DNA of 64,000 nucleotides from Corbicula japonica (lineage: Eukaryota > Mollusca > Bivalvia > Venerida > Cyrenidae), in contig JAZAYU010000174.1 in NCBI GenBank assembly GCA_038501625.1, forward strand, positions 248,001-312,000, in the 5' to 3' direction. Shown here piece after piece: positions 23,430-34,121 of this stretch. Position 1 is the first letter of the stretch. Every line of letters starts with the position of its first letter. Position numbers and translations under genes: made by a program. The notes under the pieces are model-generated. The model was not told the DNA's origin, did not search any database, and saw nothing but the letters and a program-made list of their open reading frames with translations.

Positions 23430-25711
23430 GCCAGTAACTCTCCCTTTATACAGGAGGTGGAGGACAAGACCAGATCTGGTATGATCATACAACCACTTAA
23501 GTTATTCAATGAATTGCAGAGAATACCAGGCCTTCCCCCCCCCCCCCCCCCATGAATTTAGTAGGCTGATCCAGGGGCAGGCAAGGATCACAGTAGCCAA
23601 GAATCTTAATAAATGGCTTAAGGAGGCTCGGTCATATGCCAAGTTCTTCTTTGACGATGCCTGGATTAACCAGAACATGCCTTTAAAGTCTGGTAAACTG
23701 TTCCGGAGAAAAGTGACTCCGGAACAGGATTACCAGGGTCCAGTCATTTATAAGGACTTTCGAATGGCTTCTGGATCGCCTGCTACTTCTAGCCTACCTG
23801 ATCCAGCCCCACTGGACCAGGTGATGGATATAGGTGAGGATCCAGAAGTTTATATTCTGGATCCCGATGAGGTGGAACAGGGACTAAACAATGGGAATCC
23901 AGATAATCTGGGTTTGATTGTGAACGAACCAGTTCCAGTAATGGAGAAAATTCCTAAGTCAGACAGTAGACATCCAGAGGTTCTGGATGGGTCGGGTGAT
24001 GTGGCTGGGACGTCCACGGGAGTGATTTCAATGCCCCCAAAAAGCAAAAAACGCAGGTCAAGCAGCCCACAGCTGGCTGGGGGTCTAACTAAGGCATTAG
24101 AGGCTTGCCCTCTTAAGATCACTTGCGGGGACGGACCCAGACATGTGGCCAGATCGAATCCAGCCCCTAGGAGAACTCCTGGGCAATCTTTATGTCCAGT
24201 GTGTGGATTTAGGGATAAAACACTTCGTAGACATGTCTTTAGAAGTCACTTGGCATGGGTGTTTGCAGAGAACGAGACTGATGCCCAGCTTAATGATTTG
24301 GGATTTCATCAGCTTCGTCTGAAATGCCTTATAAAACTGTGCCAATTGGTAACAGGTTCCAGTTGTTTGGAAACCCTGTGCCAAAAGGTCAACAACGAGC
24401 AAATGTTGTCACCGTTGTCCACAATTTCAGACCGTAGCAGAACGGCAATGATATGTCTGGCGGGGAGTCAGGGTTGGGTTATTCCCACTAGCTTAACTCT
24501 GGTTCCTCTGAACTCTCCGGCCTGTCTAATTCATTGGCGCCCCCTTGCCGCTATCCTTGGACTCCTGAGCTCATCCCAGCAGCGGGAGTTCTTTGAGTTC
24601 TGCAACGGGGGAGCGCCGGATCAGCCCATGGCCCCTCAGATGGAGGCTATGGTCCTGGCTCCTGCGCACCCGCCGGAACAAGTGGCTGTGTCTGTGGATC
24701 ATGGTGGCAGCATAGCTGACGCACCCGAAATTCTGCCAGTCGTACCTCTATATGATGTAAATAATAATTGTCTGGATGCGATAGACAGCCATTTTCATCT
24801 GGACCGTACCTGGCACAAAATTGCACCCCGGGCTGAATGGGACCTTCTCAACCAATCTCCAGATCAAGTCCTGGAAGTGGTTGCGAGTTGTCAGACAGCT
24901 AGGCCCCCACTCCTGCCTGTTAGAAATGTGGGGATGATTGTGACCCAGAAACTTATCCACTAAACTTGCCAGTGGATCCAAGATTTAAGTTTTCTGTGGG
25001 TCTGCACCCCAAGAAAAGCGGCCAGTTCAGGGAGGACACCCTGAATCGATTGCAAGGACTCTTGGGACATCCCAGGAATGTTGGGTTAGGTGAGATTGGG
25101 TTAGATTTCACCGAGCCGCAGGGTACCTGGGATGCCCAGATAGGGGTATTTAAAAGGTTAATCCAATATGCTTGCCCTGCAAGACCCTTGGTTTTGCATT
25201 TGAGGGGGGGGGGGGGCAGTCCCACGGATCATACAGCTTTCCAGCTAGGCCTGGAAATAGCAAACGAAGCCTGTGCTCGCGCCCAGCCCATTCACCTTCA
25301 TTGCTTTTCTGGCAATAGTGAGGTGGTTGCATCCTGGGCAACAACATTCCCATTGTTGGGTTCACTGGTCTAGTGACCAGATTTTTACCCGAACAGGTCC
25401 GGGCACTGCAAGCCATTTCAATGGAGCGGCTGTTATTGGAAACAGATGCTCCATACTTGTGCTGTGTGGATGAAGGAGTCCAGGGATATGCTGGACACCA
25501 TAGTAAGGCCAATACTCCAGCCTATATTGGAGATGTGGCCATCCATGTGGCCTCTTTGAAGGGCATCTCGGTAGATAAGCTCCTTCAGGCCACCGTGGCA
25601 AACAGTCGCCGCTTGTACTCTTTTCAGCTAATCCAGTCGTCTGGAATTGCTGTAGAGTACCAGTTGCAGGTAGCAACATGTAAATGCAAAGAGGGCTTTT
25701 CAGGCAAATAG
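23427..25711 (+). pseudogene. ORF3: C2H2 zinc finger plus TatD-family metal-dependent hydrolase (frameshifted)
   Basis: ATG 23427 (MASNSPFIQEVEDK) leads to a C17 run at 23535-23551 where the frame shifts. The main frame (23509-24963) has an NLS-like KSKKRRSS, a C2H2 finger CPVCGFRDKTLRRHVFRSH (24193-24249) and, at its end, DSHFHLD with the TatD HxH motif (24790-24798). A shift near 24910-24940 leads to VGLHPKK, GEIGLDF (Glu ligand 25092), PLVLHLRG (His 25197), IHLHCFSG (His 25299). A second shift near 25345 leads to LLLETDAPY (Asp 25445) and the C-terminal NTPAYI...NSRRLYSF. All expected TatD metal-site residues are present. TatD proteins are 3'-5' DNA/RNA exonucleases or DNases. A role in element replication or host interaction is inference. 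The stop is at 25709-25711. Confidence 0.85.
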
Positions 25712-26090
25712 CTACAGACTGATAGTATCTGTTAAACTTTTGTAGATAAATGCACACCAAGATAGGTGATAATGATAATTAATGTTTACTTGGCATTGAT
25801 ATATGATAACCTGTATGTATTAACCGTTACTCATTTTTAACCACCAGTATTGTCTTCCTAACATTTAACTATAGCTAATCTTCATGTTGTTTAGCTGTTA
25901 CATTGATTATAATGTATTAGCCAAGGAACATGAAGATATGTCTACGACAGTCCATTTGCAAAACCAGTATCTAATTCAAATTAATTCATCAAATAACATC
26001 CTCCTGTATCTCTGGACTTAATTTAGGTTGAGTGAATTCCAGGTGTCTGGGATCCACCGTTCTCTGAATAGGTTGAGGGACCATTTTATA
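25712..26090 (+). other. 3' untranslated part of the PHD/TatD element
   Basis: AT-rich sequence between the ORF3 stop and the polypurine tract, with no open frame and no recognised motif. Confidence 0.5.
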
Positions 26091-26103
26091 GAAAGGGGAG
26101 GAG
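26091..26103 (+). other. Polypurine tract
   Basis: GAAAGGGGAGGAG immediately precedes the LTR start TGTAGC, as expected for the plus-strand primer of an LTR retroelement. Confidence 0.8.
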
Positions 26104-26343
26104 TGTAGCATCCCAGGGCCTGCACAACAACAACGGCCGAGAATCTCCGAAGACACCCGAGTGACGTCAGAGGAAATCACGTGGGATTCTACGGTATACT
26201 CGCTCTCTTCGACTCAACACTTCAACCGAACAAGACGTATATTGTCAATTGTATCAGGATACATCCTGGGATATTAGAAGGTTGGTGCCTTTCTAATGGT
26301 TTTTATCTGCTTTTAATCATTGCAGCGTCTAATGGACGCTACA
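26104..26343 (+). repeat. 3' LTR of the PHD/TatD retroelement (240 bp)
   Basis: It starts TGTAGC and ends GCTACA, a 6-bp inverted terminus with TG...CA. It contains GTGACGTCAG (a CRE/ATF-like site, about 26161-26170) and a TATA-like GGTATACTCGC near 26193. No second copy was found upstream, so the boundaries rest on the terminal inverted repeat and the polypurine tract. Confidence 0.65.
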
Positions 26344-26992
26344 ATGGTAAGTAACCATATACAACAAAAATAGTTATATTTTTTTTCATGATTTTTATGA
26401 CAATGATTAAATTCAATGCAATGTGGTGTCTGATTGACTGGAATTTTTTTTGGACTGGGGTGGGTAGTGTCCGCAAGGGGAGGGGGTACCAGGGTACGTT
26501 CCTTCCACCTGTGGACTAGGGTGGCCAATTTATGGCCTATTTGAATTGTGGCTTAATTGACTGTAATCCATCAATTCCTAAAGAAAATATAGACTCAGAA
26601 AAGATCAGAAAACAAGATTCGTAAAAGCGCCTCTAGTTATATTACCATTGAACAGGAATCCTTCCCAAAATAATTCTCTCGCTACCTCGGAAAAAAATGA
26701 AGCAATTTACTAAAGGGACGCAACTGTTACAGTATCTTGTAATACGATGAAAACAAATAGTCGGACAGTATAGACTCTCGCACAGTTGTTGCATAAAACT
26801 GGGCAAATAAAAGTATAAGTAACACATTTGCTGCTGAATGACACCACCGTTTTTTCACGCCTGTTTTTTTTTAATATTTCTAGTATTTAGTTATAGGTAA
26901 TGCAATTGTCCATCATATGAACAAATGCATCGCCTCAGATGCTCTGTAGCACAACTATTTGTGCGCAACAAGGACTTTTCGACTTTTATGCG
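26344..26992. other. Flank with repeat shared inverted with 11395-11460; no gene
   Basis: The sequence from 26343 (AATGGTAAGTAACCAT) matches the complement of 11395-11460, but a ~120-bp segment separates its two halves. The rest is AT-rich with short frames only. Confidence 0.5.
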
Positions 26993-27699
26993 ACAACGTA
27001 AAAAGTCCGTATGATAATGGGTCTGTGCGTGCAGTCGAATTATTGAGTCTACAAGCTCTGAAGCTCAAGGACTTTTAAAAGTGAAATGCACATATCAATA
27101 TTATCAGTCCATTTTAGTCTCAATAATTCGACTGCAAGCACAGGCACATTATCATACGGACGTTTTCGTTGTCTGTCCTTTACGTCTCAAGCAGTTACGA
27201 TCAAAACTGTGGTGGAAATCGACCCGATTTAAATTCTTTTTTTTTCACTCCCACATGAAAATTTCAAATGTGTCAAATATCGTTATAAAACATAAATAAT
27301 GATAAAAGTAACAATAAAATGAATGAAAAATCCACAACGGTGGAAATTATCGATAAACGCGAGTCAGATAAACATTATGCGGTGTAATCGACATGGGTGG
27401 AGGTTAAAAACAATTTTGCATAAAAAAAAACGAAAACATTACTTATAAAGGATTACATATATTGATTCTACTTGAATGTGGCTTATCAGGTATATATTTT
27501 TTAAATCAATATGGTTTACGATGCTGTATGAAACCGGCAAGAGATTGAAAAGTTGCGATTCATTTTCCGATCGGCGGCATATATAAATAGAAGGAAAATT
27601 TTCCTGAGTTGTGCGCGAAGAACGACCATCGTAAAGGACAGACAACGAAAACGTCCGTATGATAATGGGTCTGTGCTTGCAGTCGAATTATTGAGACTA
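26993..27699. mobile_element. TIR element with ~69-bp arms plus a third solo arm
   Basis: The arm at 27116-27184 is inverted to 27631-27699 (GTAAAGGACAGACAACGAAA, then ACGTCCGTATGATAATGGG). A third arm at 26993-27050 is in direct orientation to the right arm. The intervening sequence lacks a transposase. It is a nested or tandem MITE-like structure. Confidence 0.8.
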
Positions 27700-27829
27700 C
27701 TGAAAAGCTAACTCAATACGGTAGCGTTGTCAGAATAGCATGGCCTATATACGAACAGACAAAAAGTAGATGATAATTTTTCGATAATTGATTATTTTGT
27801 GTGGTTGAATTTTGTTCTAACTATTTTTG

Positions 27830-28200
27830 GGTGACGTCAGTCACCCAATGCTACAGTATATGTGAATTTCTAGATGGTATCTAGCTCTCTATCTACTTCG
27901 TGCTAATGAACGCGGTACCAAAATGTGAAATTCGATCATTTTACCTCCAGAGAATTAGTGGCCTTGAATTACGTATACAGTATATGTAGGTTCACAGAGT
28001 TTATGAGACGGTAGACGGCGCAGCTCGATTGTTCTGAAATCTGAACTAACATTTTTGTGGAATTGTTGTGATAAAATTTCCAGATTAAGGTTTCAGAACA
28101 GTACAGATTATCTTGGAAAAATGTTGTTAATAACGGACATTTATCTCTCTAATTGTTTTAAGTTTTGGGAACAGCAGCTTTCACACAGATTAGAATTAAG
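27830..28200 (+). repeat. Duplicated segment A, inverted copy at about 40940-41205
   Basis: GACGTCAGTCACCCAATGCT, ATCTACTTCGTGCTAATGAA, TTTATGAGACGGTAGACGGC and CCAGATTAAGGTTTCAGAAC all recur inverted at about 40940-41205. The copies differ by substitutions and small indels. Confidence 0.8.
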
Positions 28201-28439
28201 TCCGTTTTAATGAATGCTATTTTTTTCTCTTCATCTGGGGGCCTCTAAAGCGTTAGAAATCGACCTGTTTGTGACTTGTTTGCAGGAATAACATGTCAGG
28301 AAAATAAATGAAAGCAATTTCATGCCTATATCTCGTTTGGTAGAGGCGTACTAGTTCCGGAAGAGCGGATGTATATTTTTGGCACCTTATTTGCGATAAC
28401 GCGTTTAAAATAGGGTCTGTTCGGTTAGAGATCAGTAAT

Positions 28440-29148
28440 TTTCTTACAAGTAAGTTAACCCCTTGACTGTTTCACTGCGCATGTCTGTACTTTCAGTAGA
28501 AAACGACAGTAGTAAACCAATTTTGTCTGGCGGCTATAACCGCCAGAGAATCCTTAGCGAGTTTCAGTTATATTTCCTTGAGGTTTAAATTAGGCGGTAT
28601 TCCCCACGTTTACAAGTACATAACAACACCAGCTAGTGTTAGGTTTAAAAATACAAAGACATTGGAGTCATATTACAGATGTATGTTTACCATTATCCCA
28701 ACTAGGTTGTTGATAGCAATTTGATGCCACTTAACCTGTTCACTGACTTAATGCCATACATATGTTTGGAATGCCTACATTACTGTGATATGTTAAACCT
28801 TCGAGTTGCACAAATTCTGCACAATGTTTGCCATATAATGTTGTTCAGTGCGCTGTTTACACCTTCCAGTTGCTGATTTAAAAAGTATCAGCTGTACTTC
28901 TTCTAATCTTTATCACAAATACTAAGTGCATATTTACTCGATCATGCTTTATCCATGTCAAGGTTTATCATGAATTATTGTGATGAGCAATAAGCCTTGT
29001 TTATAAGCAGCTTGAGAGAGAGTTTTTTAAAAAAAAAAGATACAGAGAGCAAGTGTGACGTCATCCAGCAGCCAATCAGAGGCCTCTAGATTTTGGTTTA
29101 CAACAGTCGTTTATTTTCTGATAACGACGGAGAAAGAGTCTAGTTAAA
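28440..29148 (+). repeat. Duplicated segment B, direct copy at about 41340-41795
   Basis: GACTGTTTCACTGCGCATGT, GGAGTCATATTACA, TTTACCATTATCCCAAC, GTTGCACAAATTCTGCACAA, TTTATCATGAATTATTGTGA, GTGACGTCATCCAGCAGCCA and AACGACGGAGAAAGAGTCTA all occur in the same order and direction near 41340-41795. No open frame is conserved. Confidence 0.8.
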
Positions 29149-29180
29149 CCCCCCCCCCCCCCCCCCCCCCCCCGCCCCCC
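29149..29180. repeat. Poly-C tract (32 bp, one G)
   Basis: An almost pure C run. It produces a poly-Gly frame on the minus strand that is not a gene. Confidence 0.95.
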
Positions 29181-29387
29181 TATTTGCTGTGTGTTTTTGA
29201 ATAGATATAAAATGTAGATCTTTACAGTCATATATGGTTGTCTAGAAATTAAGATGATAGAAATCATGTTAAATGTGCATTGAATATTGGGAATTTAACA
29301 TTGAGGTCTATGGGATTTGGATTTACCTTGATGCAACCATACGTCCCTGTGGTTGTTGTTGTTTTTTTCCCAGTTTATAGACCCTGA

Positions 29388-29790
29388 CCGAGGACATTAT
29401 GGTGTGGTCCATGAAGTCCCTGTGGTTTATCATCATTGTATTATAAACTCTTTCTCATATCTGTTGTATGAATCATTTTGATAATAGACTTGGCTATAGC
29501 AGCATAGTAATAAAGCTTATATATACAAACACTGGTAGTTGTTAGAACATGACATCTGGTGCATCCTAAAGTTAACATGTGAGTCCTACAAGGGTCTGTC
29601 TGATATCTCATGGGGTCTTTCAGTAATTTATTTTTAGTCTGGGATGTCTTGCGGCGGTGTGGGGTGTCCTGGGGTAATTAGTAATATCATTAATTCAATA
29701 CATGTATAGCTTAATCGGCAAATTATCGAATACAAAACCTGCTTAAATTATACAGTGGTGTTTATCAATGGGTAAGTGGTTGTACTTTGT
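29388..29790 (+). repeat. Duplicated segment C, inverted copy at 33668-33784 plus 40333-40604
   Basis: The inverted counterpart is split by the LTR element inserted at 33785-40332: GACATTATGGTGTGG, TTGGCTATAGCAGCATAGTA, GGTGTCCTGGGGTAATTAG and AAATTATCGAATACAAAACC all recur. The copy here is therefore an empty-site paralogue of the insertion locus. Confidence 0.9.
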
Positions 29791-29800
29791 TTATTTTATA

Positions 29801-30618
29801 AAAATTTTAACATGCGCTGAAATAACCATGTAATTTGGAGAAAAACAATGTCCGTTTCCCCGTTCAATCAAAACGTAATGTACGAAATGTGATATATTAT
29901 GGCAGAGCAAAGCAAAAGTCTGTGTGTCCGGCTTCTGCTTTATCAAGTTTTTATCTACCGCGGGCATTCGGGTTTGATGTATCATGTATCATGTATATTA
30001 GAGACCAGAACATCCGCAGATGCTTAGCTTACAGCTTCTAAGGCCCGTTTGGAATACCAGCTTTCCATGGTGGAGGAAGACCCCAGGTTCCCCTCCGGAC
30101 AATTTTCATGCCCGAGTGGGCACCTGGGTAGAACCACCGACGTTCCGCAAGCTAGCTGGCAAGCTTCCTCACATGAAAGATCTTGACCCTGGTAGGTCTC
30201 GAACTCACAGCGGTGAAGGGCAAGTGGTTCTCAGTCGGAAACCTTAACCACTCGGCCACGGACGAGATGCTAATATCCAAGACTGAGCTGGAGCGAAAAT
30301 TTTGAGTACGAATTAATTTGAACGTTTTATACGATAAATATGCGCAAGATTTGTAATAATCGATAAATTTTATGAAAATTATTATCTATTTTAACTGAAA
30401 TTTGTCAAGATATTGTATAGTAAGAAACTTTCGAAGGAATATTCTTCAATCACGTTTTGTACATTTTTTTTACGTTTTGATTGGACGGGGAAACGGACAA
30501 ATTTTTCTCCAAATTACATAGTCTGGATTACCTGCCCTTACACTACGTACTGTTACTAATACGACGGGAACCAGACTACAAATTACATGGGTATTTCAGC
30601 GCATGTTAAAATTTTTAC
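29801..30618. mobile_element. TIR-flanked element (~84-bp arms) carrying a SINE and a 60-bp insert
   Basis: The left arm at 29801-29884 (TTTAACATGCGCTGAAATA, GAAACGGACAT-type complement) pairs with 30459-30618. The right arm is interrupted at about 30520-30579 by a segment bounded by TAGTCTGG/CCAGACTA, itself an inverted repeat. The interior holds a minus-strand SINE. No transposase is present. Confidence 0.75.
30037..30270 (-). repeat. tRNA-derived SINE, full head present
   Basis: On the minus strand the 5' head reads GTCCGTGGCCGAGTGGTTAA (A-box-like TGGCCGAGTGG) with B box GAGTTCGAGACCT about 50 bp on. This is like a tRNA-Ser/Leu with a long variable arm. A shared body follows (AGATCTTTCATGTGAGGAAG, CGGAACGTCGG, CACCTGGGGTCTTCC-type). 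The same body occurs at 43220-43412. It is a Pol III-type retroposon relic. Confidence 0.8.
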
Positions 30619-30824
30619 AAGTTTTAGCTTTCCAAAAAGCTAGTCGGTCATTAGCATGACATTTTAACAAAAAGACGGCTCTGAACTTTAAAAGTCTCTA
30701 GAAAAATTTCGTTAGAATGTTGGTATTTATTTAGAATTTCCACGGTGTATTATAAATGCTCGCTCTCGTCACACACGTTTGTTTCGGTTTTTAATGATTC
30801 ATTGTATGACAGTGCTTATTATTT

Positions 30825-31400
30825 TGTCACCTGCAATAGCAGGTACAGTATACACACGTATGGATCCTATTTCCGGCGGCGGCGTCGGCGGCTGCTTTGT
30901 CCTTTAGCCCCTCAACATAAATGTGATATTTAATGTTGCCCATAAGTTTGTAAGTATTTGACCTATTAACTTTATAATTGAAATATATCATCTGCATGAA
31001 TAAAGCCATCTCCGAAAACAAAATTGATCACTCTTGCTATATTATTTTTGTTATGCCCCTTTCAAATGACTTAAATACCGAACGTAATGTTTTCAGTAAC
31101 ATTGAAAGTGCTTGTCCTGTTAACATATAATACTTGAAATATATCATAATATGCATAAACATCTCTGACAACATGATCGATAAACCTTGTTTCAATGTTT
31201 TTGAGTTATGCCCCTTTTAAAAGAATTTAATATGAAACATAATGTTGCCTATAAGTTTGAAAGTTCTTGTGTTACTATGTTAATTGTTTGAAAACATTAT
31301 CTGCATGAACAAAGCCATCAGTAACAATAAGAATGATAACTTCTATTTCGTTATTGTAAGAGTAATGTTCCTTTCAAATGGCTTTAATATGGAACTTTAT
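30825..31400 (-). mobile_element. Degenerate copy of the 61.5-kb tandem-core family
   Basis: CACCTGCAATAGCAGGTA, GGATCCTATT and a CGGCGGCGTCGGCGG tract are followed by about three diverged units (TTGCCCATAAGTTTG, ATATATCATCTGCATGAA, TTATGCCCCTTTCAAATG). These match 61495-62100 in order. By architecture the 3' end is the left edge, so the element reads on the minus strand. Confidence 0.75.
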
Positions 31401-33667
31401 GTAGGATCATCCAAAGTATTTCTAATTTCCATAGGGCTAAAATTTCCATTATTCAATGTCCATTAAATATTTATCAAGTGACATGTTGAATATGGCCGAT
31501 ATTTTTTTAACCTCGAATCGTTTTGATATAATTTTATGGAAATTAAATAGTAAACTGTCAGTTTCAAGGGAAAATTTGTGCGAAAAGTGTAGTATTAGTA
31601 TGGATATACCATGCCAAAGAATAAACGTTATTAGAGATAGAGTAGTGATAGTGAAAACGATGATAAATTGAACAATAGCAAATTTTCAAGGCGGGATTTA
31701 ACAAAGAATGGACAACGATCTACCTGTGAGGTACCAGTAAGTGAGATTCTAAGTCAGACTAACTCAATATTATATAGTGATCAAACAAACCAAGCCGTTG
31801 ATAAAAACTGCACTAGCTCCCCGAAAATGAAAGGTTCGGCGGTATCACAGAAAGCCCCGACCCCACCGATTTTGTTTTACAAGATGGCAACAAAGAATGC
31901 ATTTTACACGTGCCTTTTTCCTTTAAATATCTTATATCTCGACTGCTAGTTCGAATTTATCTCCAACATAAAATAAAACAATCCACCCCAAACAAAGCCG
32001 AAAAATGTACAGATTTAAATTTTTATATCTAAAGACAGCTACTCTTTTAAAATGTCGCAGTTTTACCATTTCAGTTGGATAATATTTGGAGCAGATAATG
32101 GTGCAGATAAACACAAAAAGTATGATTAACCGTTTGAACTTTTGGATAGAAAGCTGAAGTGAATAACAATATCAGTTGAAACTTTAGAATACTTTGAATA
32201 ATTGTGTTTCATGGAATTCATTATCTTCGGCCTGGTCTGTGGACTTTAGCAATAACTTAATCTTGGCTTTCGTCAAATTTTTAAAATGATCTTTTAAAAT
32301 GCTTAAGTAGCATTGTCTGTCTTTTTAAGCAGGTATACGCAGGTCGTCTTTGATTTACCGGGGAGCGGCTCGAACTAGCCACTCCCGACACAGCCATAAA
32401 GTATCCCGACTTTGCCGGTAATTTCCTATGACTCACGTGGAATACTTCCAGGTTATATCACGATTGATATATGAAATATCTGCAGGCTTCGCTGATATGT
32501 ATTACCAGTGGGTGGCGTCGATATAATTATAAAAACATACAAGAAACTGATACTGTTTCAACATTGGCAAATATTTGTCTTAAACGCAAACTTGCAAAAA
32601 TAAATGTGTTTAACTCTAGTTTCTGTTTGAATATTTGTTTCGTCAGCTTGTAAATGAAGCTCAATCACCTTTATACTTTAAATATTTTTCTTTTTTTCCC
32701 TGTTAAAACGAAGCTTACATTTTTTTGTGAATAATTAGATCAAAATATTGCTTAAACGTGTAAAACATTCTCCGGAAAACCCCCCTTAACGAATGTCTGA
32801 CCCCACGTACACACACTATGTCACTGATCTTGCTCGGTCTTAAGTCAATGCTAAAACAATAGCATTAGTTAAACAAGTACAGTAAAGTAGACAACACAAG
32901 CAATAACATTTTATGTAAATGGCGATCGTTTAGATAAACTATAGAACACCACCATTCGAAGTAATTTTACGGCTGAGAAGGAATACTTGTGAAACACCTT
33001 TAAAAGACTATGACATAATGCCAATATTTTGGTAATATAATTAATTAAAAACAAATAATTTTTCGTTGTAACAGTTTCAGAGAAAATCGTTTTAACAACA
33101 ACAACAAACACAGTCAATGTGATCAGTACAAAGTTCAAGTGAAATTAATAAATGGGTTAACATAGAATAAACTTCTTACCGTCTCCTAACGGTCACTGAC
33201 CTGATTTGACCTGATTTGTGGACCTAACTATAACTACACGTTATGAAAATTGGTAATTAATATTGACGAAGTTAAGCGTCGCTTGTCTGCTAAGTTTATA
33301 AATACGCATCGACTGTGGAAAGATATATTGTACCGCTGTGACCTAGGAGGCATTTATGTTAGTATATATTCCTCCAGTTTGCATAAACAACTGCATTATT
33401 TCTACACGTCCTAAATAAAATTATAAATTTAGTATTCCAGAAACATAATTATCTACATTAATATCTTTTCCGGTAAACGTCTTCATTCAATATCAAGCAA
33501 TCAAACATTAGCCACTACACTATCTTTGCATGCGTCTTTCAAACAGGTGGCATAGTCTAAATTATCCGTTCTGGACCGTGAGTCACTGTTAAACGGTGTT
33601 AAGGCTAAAGATCTAAAGTTTGGTCGATTATAATATGTCGGTCATCAGGATGACCGACAATAAAAAA
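31401..33667. other. No gene recognised
   Basis: AT-rich sequence with frames of at most about 90 codons and no family resemblance. A short inverted repeat GTCGGTCATCAGGATGACCGAC lies at about 33633-33654. Nothing else is supported. Confidence 0.45.
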
Positions 33668-33784
33668 AAAACAAAGTACAACCACTTACCGGTTGATAAA
33701 CACCACTGTATAGTTTAAGCAGGTTTTGTATTCGATAATTTGCTGATTAAACAATACATGTATTGAATTTAGGGTGTTACTAAT

Positions 33785-34006
33785 TGTTGTATTATATGCT
33801 AATAAAGAAACACTACTCACATACAATAATGAACAATGAGTTAAATGTATTACTTCCCTTTACTTGATAACTATATTGCATGCATTGTTTCTTATATACT
33901 GATGTTGTTCTCTTTCATAGCACTTGTTAGTCAGAACTTGAACATTAAACATGTAAACCAAAATTATCGTTGTTACATCTCATACGCATTCCCAGAGAAT
34001 ATAACA
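33785..34006 (+). repeat. 5' LTR (222 bp)
   Basis: TGTTGTATTATATGC...GAGAATATAACA, with TGTT/AACA inverted ends. AATAAA occurs near 33801 and a TATA-like CTTATATACTG near 33893. By eye it is identical to 40111-40332. Confidence 0.95.
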
Positions 34007-34024
34007 TGGTGACAGAAGTGGTGT
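34007..34024 (+). other. Primer-binding site, tRNA-Leu-like
   Basis: TGGTGACAGAAGTGGTGT directly after the LTR resembles the complement of a tRNA-Leu 3' end (TGGTGTCAGAAGTGG type). The exact tRNA is uncertain. Confidence 0.6.
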
Positions 34025-34121
34025 AAATCTAAAAACATTAACACATGGATTTAATAAACATTATTATTCAATAGTGCCAATAAATTAGATTTCTTGACTG
34101 GATTTAATTTGACATTGTAAA

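Larger units (their letters stand above)
12344..26343 (+). mobile_element. Decayed Ty3/gypsy-type retroelement with PHD-integrase and C2H2-TatD third ORF
   Basis: In order on one strand are a gag-side region with an HhH motif, gag, CCHC knuckle, aspartic protease, RT, RNase H, integrase with PHD finger, a C2H2-TatD ORF, polypurine tract and 240-bp LTR. Two insertions interrupt it (13172-16796 and 19082-19919). There are many single-base frameshifts and at least one in-frame TGA, so this copy is not autonomous. The RT-RNase H-IN order is diagnostic for Ty3/gypsy (Metaviridae). The 5' LTR was not found. The total without insertions would be roughly 9.5 kb, long for the group because of the extra ORF. 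Confidence 0.85.

Noticed and set aside
30181..30270. Possible functional tRNA gene on the minus strand
   Set aside because: It has A- and B-box-like sequences but is followed by the SINE body shared with 43175-43415, so it is the head of a retroposon.
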